A stretch of DNA of 64,000 nt from NCBI GenBank assembly GCA_033439295.1, contig JAVTLE010000003.1:1550001-1614000 (forward strand), given 5' to 3'. The number at the start of each line of letters is the position of its first letter. Position 1 is the stretch's first letter. Below the pieces are notes generated by a model. The model searched no databases, was not told the origin of the DNA, and saw nothing but the letters and a program-made list of their open reading frames with translations. Shown here in pieces: positions 54,640-64,000 of this stretch. The stretch comes from Deuterostichococcus epilithicus. Its lineage: Eukaryota > Chlorophyta > Trebouxiophyceae > Prasiolales > Stichococcaceae. The position numbers and the translations under genes are program-made.

Positions 54640-56551
54640 ATGATTGCAAGTCGCATTTGCCAAAGGTTTGCGTCCCTCTCGCACGGTGGGTGCTCACTAC
54701 CTCGATTTGCAAGTTTAAGCCGAGGTCAAGACATCAGCTCGCGCGCGTCAAGGCAACGTCCTCAGATCTGCGCGAGCATGGCAGCAGATGCAGCAGCAGA
54801 AAGTACAACGTGTAGGGTTGCGGTGGCACAGATGACCGCTACAGGTGGGCTGCCAGTCCTGCCCACGCTGCATGGTGGTGCATTCAGCATTGATGCCGCC
54901 ATGACGGCATTCGACTTCCGACTTGTGAAGCAGGAAGTCAGGAAGCAAACTTCGAGGTCTGCAAACAGCTTGCTGAGGTGAGGTGAGTTTGCCTTTCGTG
55001 AGCCTCCACCTGTGTACACCAAAAGAATTTGAGCTGGCATGCCCGCCGTAAATTCAGTTGGTCAACGTGGCGCACAGGAGGCGTCTGGTGCTGGCTGTAG
55101 CATGCTGTTCCTACCGGAATGCTGCTCGTTCATCGGCGAGAACGCAGAAGAGGTACTGAGAATAACTACACGCCCCACTTGACCGACTGATGGTTCAGTC
55201 GGATGCTAGTGGTTCATGCACCCACCTGCGGCATGCGAATCGCAGCAGCCGGCCTCTCAACCTTCCCCTGCTCGTCCCCCAGACTGTGCGGCATGCGACG
55301 CCGCTGCAAGGGCCGGTCTTGGGTCGGTTTCGCGACCTAGCGGCTCGCCTGGGCATCTGGCTGTCTCTGGGCGGCTTCCAAGTGGGTTCGTGGCTCAGTC
55401 TTTCGTGTACAGCACCCACTGCTCGCATGCATGGACCCACGATTCTGTTGCTGGATCCGAAGCGCCGCCATGACACCATTTGACATCATCTTCCAGGAGA
55501 CATCGCCGGACCCCAACAAGCTGTACAACACGCATGTCATCCTGGACGGCGGCGGCGGCATTGTAGTGCTGTATCGCAAGATTCACCTGTTCAATGTAGA
55601 CGTTCGCGGCGGCCCAGTGCTGATGGAATCGCGCAGCACCCTGCCGGGCCGCGAGGTACGGTATTTGCATTCGCAATTTTGAACCTGGTGGCTGTCTCTT
55701 CTTGTTCAACACCCTTTACACCCTTTCGTTCGCTCGCAGTTCGAGAGCTCACAGTTTGCCGTCCAGGTGGTGGACTGTGACACGCCAGCCGGGCGCTTGG
55801 GCCTCATGACCTGCTACGACATCAGGTTTCCCTGGCTGTCGGATCTGCTGCGTGAGCGCGGCTCGCAAATTTTAACATACCCATCTGCGTTCACAGTGAA
55901 GACAGGTGCGGTTGTCTCAAATGTGCCTGCTCCCTGCACCTTGCCTTGCGCTACTGGGTTGAATTGAGCATCGCAATCGGGCGAGCTTTTGCTGCTGGCA
56001 GACCTTTTCGTTGGCAACCTGACAAAGTGAGCCATTGGCACCAGGGGAAGCGCATTGGGAAGTGCTCCTGCGAGCGCGAGCCATTGAAACACAGGTCCGT
56101 CAAGTTTGCAATGCACACGCAAAGTAACTGTCGAGGTTCAGCCAACCGGCCTCACAACCGCCTTCCTGACGACATGTCACCGCCATGCAGTGCTTCGTCA
56201 TTGCAGCAGCCCAGGCCGGGCAGCACAACAGGCGAGGCTCTGACGCAGTCATGATCTTTCGGAATCATGGACGTGATTGGCATGTAGAGCTGTTGGTGTA
56301 ACCAAGCCGGTGGCTGCCCCAGTAGTGGTATCATCACATGTGCATTGTAATGTTGCAGGAAACGACAAAGCTACGGTCATGCCATGATTGTGGATCCCTG
56401 GGGCGAAATTATCGCCAGACTGGACAATCCGCATGCCACTGGCATTGCAATTGCAGAGCTGGACATGGAGCGGTTGAATGATATACGTCTCAAAATGCCG
56501 GCGGCCGCTCACAGAGCAGCAGCGCGAGAGCTTTGCCAAATCCAGTATTGA
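54640..56551 (+). CDS. NIT1: NIT1-type amidase (deaminated glutathione amidase)
   Basis: The ATG at 54640 adds a mitochondrial-type leader (MIASRICQRFASLSHGGCSL); the ATG at 54778 (MAADAAAE) could give a cytosolic form. The nitrilase-fold order is complete: CRVAVAQMTATG, EANFEVCKQLAE, SMLFLPECCSFIGENAEE (catalytic Glu), FRDLAARLGIWLSLGGFQ, KLYNTHVILDGGGGIVVLYR then KIHLFNVDVRG (catalytic Lys), FAVQVVDCDTPAGRLGLMTC YDIRFPWLSDL (catalytic Cys), EAHWEVLLRARAIETQ, CFVIAAAQAGQHN, and KRQSYGHAMIVDPWGEIIAR to the stop at 56551. NIT1 hydrolyses deaminated glutathione, a metabolite-repair reaction. The join before KRQSYGHAM needs a GC donor (56231|56232). The two start options suggest dual targeting, as in other NIT1 genes; this is inference. 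Confidence 0.88.
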
Positions 56552-56625
56552 AATACCATTGCAGTGCAATTTGCGTTGCTGTACAATAAATGATCCGCCT
56601 ATCCAAACGAATTGTCGTATGGGTC

Positions 56626-57799
56626 TCAGCCAAAGAACCGAGGCGGGCCATCTCGCAGCGCCTGTGCAGAAGTATGGAGCCGATGGAAAAGAGCCCGAAA
56701 ATCTCCTACACATTCCATCCGTCACTCGACAGCATGAACTCACATCATGCACACTCGGTGCTCACCACGAGTGTGTCTCCACGTATATCGCGTGCACAGC
56801 GAATGCGATCTCCCAGGTACACAGATTCGAACCTGAGAACGAAAGCCTAGGAGTCATCTCATAAACAACTGCAAGAAGATGGCAACATGAAGGAAAAGTA
56901 CAGGGGAACCTGCACAGGGATACATGTGGAGTCTCACCATCCTTTGCCGAAGGGCGGAACCGGGAACTTTCGAAGGTTCACACGCAGGGAGGCCGCCTCG
57001 AATTTGAAGTTAATCCTCTGGCTGTCTGGCTCGGGGTCGATGCTCGACTCCACAAGGAACTCGCCGCTGGGCGGGAAGAGAATAACATTTTGAAGCCTCT
57101 TTTGCTGTGTGTCTATCACCTGTCGGCAACAGCACGGAACTGAGTACAGTGTATGCGCCAAGGCGCCTTATTTGGTGCACAGACCTGGGGGCACCAAGTC
57201 CATGGACCTGCCTGGTAGATTTCTCCGGCCTTCGTCCCAAAGATGCCGGCGTTCGATACGATAAATTGTGTCTCCTGCGGCAGGCGTCGTACCATTGTGC
57301 ATCAGCGATGTGGCGGTGTCTTTTCGAGGGCCTGTGCATCAGTCGGCTGGCAATGTAGACAAAACATGCACCAGCTGCACCTTTTCTGTGGACCAAAGCA
57401 GCTTCCATCTGGCGTCAATTTCAGTGCCAGTGGTCGGCCGGCCAGCTTGGACCTTCTCCAGGGCGTCGACTGCGAGCCGCATGCCATACCAACCCATTGA
57501 GGTTGACGTCGCTCACGCACGCATGCCATGCGGACGCATGGTGCAAATGCCAATGCTGCCAAACTCAGAAGCTCACCTGCCTTCATGATGAGTTCCTGCT
57601 GCTTCGAGCCGGTCCGAGCCCCTCGGCTTGTGTCTGCCGTGAGAGACAGCAAATCATCAATCGGACCACTATTGGCATCAGACGCCCTCACCGCGATCGG
57701 ACGCCGCTGCAGCGTGTGGCGCTGCCGTCTGAAAGGAGCATGCTGCCAGCAGGGACGCAAGTCCGCCTCGCTGATCGCTGCATGCAATGACGCCTGCAT
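56626..57799 (-). CDS. Fibrillin / plastid lipid-associated protein (PAP domain)
   Basis: The ATG at 57799 opens a transit peptide (MQASLHAAISEADLRPCWQH, RRPIAVRA). The PAP_fibrillin domain starts PIDDLLSLTADTSRGARTGS KQQELIM. Exon 2 (about 57475-57375) gives AVDALEKVQAGRPTTGTEID and ARWKLLWSTEK. Exon 3 gives ETQFIVSNAGIFGTKAGEIY. Exon 4 (about 57115-56940) gives VIDTQQKRLQNVILFPPSGE then INFKFEAASLRVNLRKFPVP. Exon 5 gives FESVYLGDRIRCARDIRGDT LV. The short final exon, ALRDGPPRFFG, stops at 56626. Fibrillins are lipid-binding lipocalin-like proteins of plastoglobules, thylakoids or the stroma. The ending RDGPPRFFG matches the family C-terminus. The 3' end is 75 bases from the convergent NIT1 stop, so the transcripts probably overlap. 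Confidence 0.87.
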
Positions 57800-58139
57800 G
57801 GCAGAACTCTCGGGCCTGCGCCAAACTGGGTGCCGCTAATGAGATCAAGCAACACAGTCGCGACAGTCCTTCAGCTGCGTTACAGCGAGTAAAGAAAGAA
57901 GTACTTCGATCCTCAGTGTACGCGTGCAAGATAGCAAGTGAACAATACAGGCAAGCTGGATGTGAGTACACTATCGTAAAAGGTAGATGGGTTTTCAAGA
58001 GCGAGGTCGAGCAATGGCCAGGATTCGCCTCCTAATCGTTCCTGCGCATGATTTCAGGACTTCTTGCAAACACGCACGCGTTTGATCCGCACGCCAATGC
58101 ATCTCTAGCAGACACATCTGCCGGATCACTGTCGTGAAA
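57800..58139. promoter_or_regulatory. Divergent promoter region
   Basis: About 340 bases lie between the fibrillin start (57799, minus) and the DUF819 start (58140, plus). The two genes may be co-regulated plastid proteins, but no motif was identified. Confidence 0.45.
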
Positions 58140-60503
58140 ATGCTGTCAAGCGTGAAGCATGCAACACCAGTGGCAGCATTGCGCACATGTCATATACACA
58201 AGTGCCTGGCACACGCCAGCATTGTGCCATTATCCGCTCAGTTTCATGCCCTCCCTGCTCTTCAGCAGCAGCGCATGGCCCAGGCATGCCCGCGGCAGAG
58301 GCAATCTCGCAGGCAGTCGCGACCGATGTGCTCTGCGGCTGCAGTGGCGACGCTCGGCCAGGCGAGCAGCGCATGGCGCATCTGGACGGCGCTGACTGTT
58401 GCAGCCGCTCTGGGGTTTTGGTGCGTCCGGTTTCCCGTGTCGAGGGAACATCGAACTGCCAGAGGGACAGGAAGTGAGACGAGCGGATGATGAGGTTTGA
58501 CCGATGCTCACTGCAGGTCTGAACGCACACGGGTAGGCAAGGAGCTGAGCGGGTGAGCTGGGAGTCTGGGTTAGCGGATGACTGTGACCGCTGCTGGATG
58601 TTTCTCAAATTTATCATCTGTGAAAGCATCATAAAACCTCAAGCTTTACTATCCGCCGCGGCAGGCCGCTAGTGGCGACGCTGATCGGGCTGCTGCTCAG
58701 CAACTTTGGCACCATTCCCAGCAATGCGCCGCAGTATGGCGTCGTCAATAAATTCTTGCTTCCGCTGGCGGTGCCGCTGCTGCTGCTCACAGCTGACCTG
58801 AGGTGTGTGATGCTGAGCGAACAAACGAGGATTTTGTCTAGATTGTGTCTATATGTGAAACCAAAAATCAGTCAAATCTCGGGGCATTCGTGTCCATCTT
58901 TTTTTCATACAGGCGGGTGCTGATGGACACTGGCAAGCTGCTGTTGGTGTTCATCCTTGGGAGTTTCGCGACCATTGTCGGCACGCTGGTGGCGTGCAAA
59001 GTGTTTCCGTTGACAGCACTGGGCGCAGACGGCTGGAAGGTGAGCATCAGGCACTCTGTGTAACAACAGGCCATGAGGCATCAGCATTCTTGGTGTTGCG
59101 CTGCGCTGCAATGCTTACAAGAGTGCTATGCCTCTACCAGTTTCTCATGTAAATGGCATTCTCTGCTGGCAGGTCGCGAGCGCTTTGGCTGCGAGGCACA
59201 TCGGAGGCGCAGTAAACTACGTCGCAGGTGTGTTGGCATGCCAATGCAGGCTCATATTGGCTTTACCTGGCAGCTACAGCAGCTGAAATTTTCCCAGAAC
59301 GTGCCTGGCCCGAGCTCCATTCATGCGCCGTGCAGTGGCGGAGAGCACAGGCATGAGCCCCTCAGCCCAGGCAGCAGGCCTGGCGGCAGACAATCTCATA
59401 TGCGCAGGTATGATATATATTTACATCTGCCAGCGAACCTGCCCCTGTCACAGCTCGCCCTGCTGCTGCTTCATTCGTGCACCTTCATCCGGTTACCGCC
59501 AAGATGCCTGACCTGTTGTGCTGACTGTGCCCGGCAGTGTACTTCACGACTGTGTACGCTCTGGCACGGAACATACCGCCTGACGCGCAGTCGGTGGACA
59601 GTGACGAGGCAGGAGCCGGCAGCCCTGGCAGCGGTATCCAGGTAAGAATATCACACCTGAGTCGCTGGATCCATGTCAGCTCTCGTTCAGATTCTGTCTC
59701 GATGCACCTAGCCCCGTCTGGGCCGCTCTGTCAGTAGCCTCCAGATTCGGTAGCAAACTCGATTCGATTGTGGCCCAGGTGCTCACCTCGAACATTGGCC
59801 TCAAACACGTGCGATGAACCAGGTGCTGGAAGGCGCTACGGCCGTGGCGCTGTCGGCAGCCATCTGCTACCTGGGCGTCCTCACCGAGGCGCAGCTGCAG
59901 CTGCCCGGCACGCTGATCCCCGCCGCCACCGCCATCACCGTGGCGTTTGCGACTCTCGCGCCGCGGGTGCTTGCGCCGCTGGTCACCAGTGCGGAAGGCA
60001 TTGCCGCAATCCTGATGAACATATTCTTTGCGACGGTGCGCCTGGACGTGCTACCTCGCCTTGCAGTGAGGGCCGCGCCGCAGCCGCAGGTCCACTTGTG
60101 ATGACACCATCATCATCACAGTAGGCCACCGCGGCCTGCCAAGTCCGTGAAGCTTCAGCGACTGAACACCTCGAGTCGCGACCCTGTGCAGGTGGGGGCC
60201 AACGGCAGCGTGGCGGCGGTCATCCAGACGGCGCCCACGCTGTTTGTATTCTGCCTGCTCCAGATCGGAGTTCACCTGGCAATCGTGTTGGGGCTCGGCA
60301 ATCTGTTCGGTTTCACGCGGCGCGATGTGCTGCTCGCCAGCAATGCTAATGTCGGCGGCCCGACCACTGCTGCCGGCATGGCCGCTGCCAAGGGCTGGCG
60401 GCTGTCGCTCACGCCCGCCATCCTGGTCGGCACATTTGGATATGCGACGGCAACGTTCATCTGTGTGGCACTGGGCTACAAGGTCCTGATTCACATGATG
60501 TGA
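58140..60503 (+). CDS. DUF819 family multi-pass membrane protein, probably plastid-targeted
   Basis: The ATG at 58140 opens a long basic/Ser/Gln leader (MLSSVKHATPVAALRTCHIH; RQRQSRRQSRPMCSAAAVA), then a first helix WRIWTALTVAAALGFW. Later exons carry the DUF819 pattern: RPLVATLIGLLLSNFGTIPS, NKFLLPLAVPLLLLTADLR, DTGKLLLVFILGSFATIVGT, ASALAARHIGGAVNYVA, STGMSPSAQAAGLAADNLIC, VYFTTVYALARNIPPDAQSV, GATAVALSAAICYLGVLTEA, LPGTLIPAATAITVAFATLA and SVAAVIQTAPTLFVFCLLQI. The conserved end reads LASNANVGGPTTAAGMAAAK and LVGTFGYATATFICVALGYK, stopping at 60503. The family is conserved in bacteria (YjcL) and plants; its substrate is not established. The N-terminal leader suggests the plastid envelope or thylakoid. 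The exon around 59760-59830 contains an ATG that must be internal. Confidence 0.82.
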
Positions 60504-60687
60504 GCGGGGACTGTGGCATGACACGCATTTGGTCTCTGTGGGTATAAAATACCGATTGGGAATGAAATCAGTTCGGCCTCCTTCATCATACCTACCTAAA
60601 GGTGCAGCCACCCATCTGAGTGGATACCTCTGACCACACCCAAACGGCACATGCCACGCTGCCTGTCTGATGCCCCAGCAATCAAAT

Positions 60688-63600
60688 TCAGCCTGGATGT
60701 CTGTGCTGCTGCGTCTGGCAGAACCAAGTGTAGTATTCTGCGGCAAACGCTTCCAGCTGGTAATAGCGCACCAGCAGCTCGGGGCTGAGCGCAATACCCT
60801 GCTGCTCGTGCGCTGCACCCCTGGCTTCTGCCGCACGCGCTTCTGCTGATGGCCCTGGCGGCTGCGGCGCCGGATTGTAGGCTGGCTGCCAGCCAGCGCA
60901 GGCATCCGGCACTGCAGCAGCGAAGGCATCTGGCTCTGCAGCAGCTTGACTCTCGCCTGCTGAAAGCGCCGCATTTTGTGCCGGCGCCGACCGCGCATTT
61001 GTTTCTGCCTGCTGCGCACCCGGTGCCGCAGGCTGGCTGGGCCAGCTGCCATGCAGTGGCGGCGGCGGCGGCGCCCACAGCGATGTGCCCAGGATGGCTG
61101 CCGCCACATTGCTGTGCGACTGGTGGCCGCCGGATGCTGCCGCCATTGCTGAGGTGCTGGCGGCCTGGTTGTTCGAGGCCACCTCTTGGCGGGCGTCATT
61201 GCCATCAAAGCCGGCACTGACCTCGCTGTAAGCCTCCTCGGCATGATAGGCATCCTCTTCGCCATCAGTTTCCTCGTCGAAGTCTCCCTCATTGCCGAAA
61301 GCCGAGTCAGCATCGCTCCCCAGGGAGCTGTTGCCGCGGGTCCACACCGGCTGCGCCGTCGCGGCTGCTGCGCGGCCCCAGTGGCCGCTGGCAGGCTGGC
61401 TTCTGTAATGGGATGCCGCCGCGGTCTCAGAGCCAGCCTGCTGATCTGCAGTGTGTAACACTCTCAAGTTCAGCACCCTAAGTGATTGCCATCGTACACA
61501 TGTCGAGACCCAGCTCGTCCACTCTGTGAGGCACAGCCTAGAAGGCGAGGGCAGGCGACTGGCTGAGCGTATGACCGCCACTACTATTAATCGTCTCCAT
61601 GTTCTGTCTGCGGACTCGGATGGCGATCTGCTCACCGCTCGAGGCGCAATGCTGCTGCCAGGGCGCAGGCGCAGCGGCGCCCACCGCCTTGCCGCCCGCA
61701 TGGCTGGCGTACAGCTCCTCGGGTAAGGTGTCTGGGAGCGGCTCCATCTGCAGGAGTTGACAGCTGACGGCTCGACAATGACGTTCAATTATGTGTATGA
61801 AACCCTTCTCGGTGTCATGGGTGATGGCTGCCGCCATCCCACAGCGGCTGCAACTGTCCTGGGCGATGAGGAGCGAAGAGCCTTCTACCCGTCACACTCA
61901 CCAGCAGGTCCCCAGCCGCACAGCAATGCATCAGGGGAGCTACCCCGTGTGCACCCTGTGTTGGCCAGGGACAGCAGCTCTCAATGTAGCATGGCATGCA
62001 TCAGCTATTCAGCCAGCAGCGATCAGAACCATCTTCCAGCAGCAGTAACCAGCAGGACAGACAGCTGCCCGCCTGGCCGCCGGCAGCGTCCTGCAGGAAG
62101 CCATGCAGGTGGCGCAGCTCCCCATCGTTGGGACAATGCGTCAGCAGCAAAGTTGATTCATCTAGCAGCAACATCCACACCAGTTTTGGGCATTACTACT
62201 CACCTGGCCACCGGCGACGTCCTGAAGAAAGCCGCGCAGGCGGGCCAGCTCTGAAGGCATGGCGAACGCAATTGCCACGCCATGCGTGCCGAAGCGCCCG
62301 GTGCGGCCGACGCGGTGCATGTAGGTCGCCGCATCATAGGGCAAGTCCAGGTTCGCCACCTGTGTCATGTTTTGCCACCCATTGGCTTTTACTCAAGGCT
62401 GTTTCGCTCCAGTGTCACAGCAACTGACACGCGGTTTGGATCATGGCCAGGTGGTTCGGGCCCTGCCATCGCAATGCCGCCACTAGAGCGCCGTGCAACC
62501 TACGAGCGCGGATGGGCAAGGGCACACCAGATTGACGTTGGCCATGTCCAGGCCGCGGGAGGCGAGGTCTGTGGCCACGATGACGCGCACCCGGAAGTCG
62601 TGCACCGCCGCTATGGTGTCCATGCGGTCCACCTGCGCTGCACGACAAGGTGATTGCATTACGTTCATCCCTGCACCTGACTTGCAGCGTCCCATCAGAA
62701 GCCAGCCTGGACCATGAACAGCGCCAGGGGACGCATTCGGACGATGCCAGGAGCGCTGACAGCGACGCTCCAGTAAACATGCTTTGCTCCACAGGCCACG
62801 CACCTGAAAGAACCCCAAAGGTACTGCAGGCAAATGCTTCACGGCCTCGTGGCAGTCATTGCGCACCTGGGCGTGGGCGCCAGACACAAAGGCAGAGGGG
62901 TAGCCGAGCGCGCACAGGCGGTCCGCCAGCTCCTGCCCCTCGGGTTGCCCATTGTAAAACACAAGTGCCTGCGACCAGTGTGACCAGTGTTCCCAGATGT
63001 TCGGCTCCAAAACCGCATGAGTGCTGATGGGTCGTTGGCCATTCGCATTTGGAGCAGCAGCTGTCTGCTGAGGTCATGACTCGACAGCGAAGCAGCAGGG
63101 ACATTGAGTGGGCAGGATCGCAGACAGAGCAGATCATGGGCGGTCTCACAGAACGCGGCGATGCGGCGGCCCCACCTGGTGGAATGTCGTCGTGGACAGC
63201 ACCCGCAGCAGCTGCTGCACCTTCGCCTCCAGCAGCTGTTCAGGACCCAGCTCATCTGCTCATCAGGCGCCCCAGACTTGTCAGGCGCGTCGCCAGGATT
63301 TTAAACGCATCGTCTGCCACAGCACACAGCGGCAGACGCCACAGCTGCATCGCTGACCATGTGCTGTATCTGCCCCGGCATGCCTCAACCATGTGAGTCC
63401 TGCGTCCCGTCCTATCAGGCGCAGCTGCGCACACAAATTAGGCTCAAAACCCTAGAGCTTGGCAGGGATGCCCTTGTGTGGCTCACCCAGCAGCTTTCCA
63501 CAAAAACATGGCTGGTGCCCAGCACCGGAACCCCAAACCCCAACAGCCTGGCAGGCGCCCTGTGCGATTCACCTGGCAGCTTCCCGAAGAATGTGCTTCA

Positions 63601-63804
63601 CCTGACAACTCCACGGAGAACGCGACTCACCCGGGAGCTCCACGAAGAACTGGCTGACGCCCAGCAGCGACACCGACTCCGGGCACAGCATGACGTGGTG
63701 CGGCTGGACCATGAGCCCGTCCAGCTCCGCCAGTAATGCCGGAGAGTAGGTCGCCGACAGCGCCAGCACCTGCTTCCGCGCCGGCAGTACCTCCTTCGCC
63801 ACAT
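60688..63804 (-). CDS. DEAD-box helicase, DDX20/Gemin3-like (5' end outside window)
   Basis: Only the second half is in the window. From the 5' side: [20 protein letters not shown] (motif III, SAT), [70 protein letters not shown], then the RecA2 domain: [47 protein letters not shown] (motif V), [24 protein letters not shown] (motif VI) and [16 protein letters not shown]. After it comes [20 protein letters not shown], which resembles the segment after the core in DDX20. The last exon is a Pro/Ala/acidic tail ([20 protein letters not shown]) ending at 60688 with [20 protein letters not shown]. Motifs I and II lie beyond 64000. The DDX20 assignment rests on [10 protein letters not shown] and [10 protein letters not shown]; other DEAD-box subfamilies remain possible. 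Confidence 0.75.
62072..62251 (-). repeat. 131-base-period duplicate of an exon end in the helicase gene
   Basis: 62203-62251 (exon end, coding [16 protein letters not shown], followed by a GTGAGTAG donor) recurs at 62072-62120 in the downstream intron ([16 protein letters not shown]). About 40 of 49 bases match. The intronic copy has GCGGGC at the donor position. Confidence 0.88.
63483..63656 (-). repeat. About 29-base minisatellite of an exon-donor junction in the helicase gene
   Basis: Diverged copies start at TCACC near 63483, 63569, 63598 and 63627. On the minus strand each reads as an exon end (for example FFVELPG) followed by GGTGA/GGTGAGT. The 63627 copy is the genuine junction. Spacing is 29, 29 and about 86 (three units) bases. 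Confidence 0.7.
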
Positions 63805-64000
63805 ACCTGCAGGCTAAAAGGTTACGTCGGGTTTTGCGGCCACAGCTGCCCCATTCTGCCCCATCCTCTGCGAATGTAGGGCGGTTGAGTGTATACTGCC
63901 ACGAAGCCCGCAGCATCCAGCCGCAATTCCAGCCATGTCCAAGTGGCTGGCACTGTTCGCCTTGGCCGTTGCCGCAAGCCGGGCACTTGGCCCATGGCTT

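Noticed and set aside
60051-61313. 420-codon minus-strand frame
   Set aside because: It bridges the antisense of DUF819 exons and a shifted frame of the helicase tail. The tail frame with the acidic stretch and [14 protein letters not shown] is the credible one.
1-64000. CRISPR arrays, tRNA/rRNA genes, prophage or transposase genes
   Set aside because: No regularly spaced identical repeats, cloverleaf-like sequences with a TTCGA-type T-arm, or integrase/transposase/reverse-transcriptase motifs were seen on either strand.

Overview
The window is nuclear DNA from a GC-rich, intron-dense green alga, most likely a trebouxiophyte or chlorophyte. No prokaryotic signals are present. Every recognisable gene is split into short exons (about 50-250 bases) with GTGAGT/GTGCGT-like donors and TGCAG acceptors. 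The gene set is plant-like: a fibrillin/PAP plastid protein, a plant-type cysteine oxidase, transit-peptide-like N-termini and a DRP3-class dynamin. All exon models were made by eye from frame continuity, splice motifs and family motifs. Spans run from the first to the last supported coding base and include introns. Start codons are given only where an ATG fits.

Layout. 0.2-1.8 kb (-): 3' part of a helical-repeat-like gene with N gaps. 2.4-3.9 kb (+): R3H plus ankyrin protein. 4.2-5.5 kb (-): organelle-targeted conserved protein. 6.0-7.7 kb (+): TMEM144-like transporter. 7.8-8.8 kb (-): small membrane protein, possibly FAM241-like. 9.3-12.8 kb (+): secreted glycosyltransferase-like protein. 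13.0-14.9 kb (-): unidentified coiled-coil protein. 15.6-17.6 kb (-): short-chain dehydrogenase with a transit peptide. 17.9-19.9 kb (+): tubulin cofactor C. 20.1-23.4 kb (-): RS-rich protein and further unassigned exons. 23.4-24.5 kb (-): proline-rich protein. 25.2-28.1 kb (+): RNA 3'-phosphate cyclase. 28.3-29.7 kb (-): plant cysteine oxidase. 30.5-36.7 kb (+): dynamin-related GTPase. 37.8-41.9 kb (+): plastid GST-like protein. 42.1-47.2 kb (-): membrane-anchored beta-propeller/Asp-Asn hydroxylase fusion. 47.9-48.4 kb (-): small unknown gene. 48.5-54.3 kb (-): VPS51. 54.6-56.6 kb (+): NIT1 amidase. 56.6-57.8 kb (-): fibrillin. 58.1-60.5 kb (+): DUF819 membrane protein. 60.7-63.8 kb (-): DDX20/Gemin3-like DEAD-box helicase, 5' end outside the window.

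Neighbours mostly alternate in strand, giving divergent promoters and tightly convergent 3' ends; there are no operons or gene clusters with one shared pathway. Independent functions are simply adjacent: membrane trafficking and organelle division (VPS51, dynamin), RNA metabolism (cyclase, helicase, RS and R3H proteins), plastid biology (fibrillin, SDR, GST-like) and metabolite repair or oxygen sensing (NIT1, PCO).

The most interesting structural signal is not a gene. In at least eight introns, a 25-80 base piece spanning an exon end and its splice site is present a second (sometimes third or fourth) time in the adjoining intron, mostly at periods of 50-130 bases that are not multiples of three. 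This looks like recurrent tandem duplication of splice junctions, which would lengthen introns and create decoy splice sites. A perfect 26-base inverted repeat at a convergent gene end, two inferred GC-AG introns, and the propeller-hydroxylase fusion are the other points worth checking.
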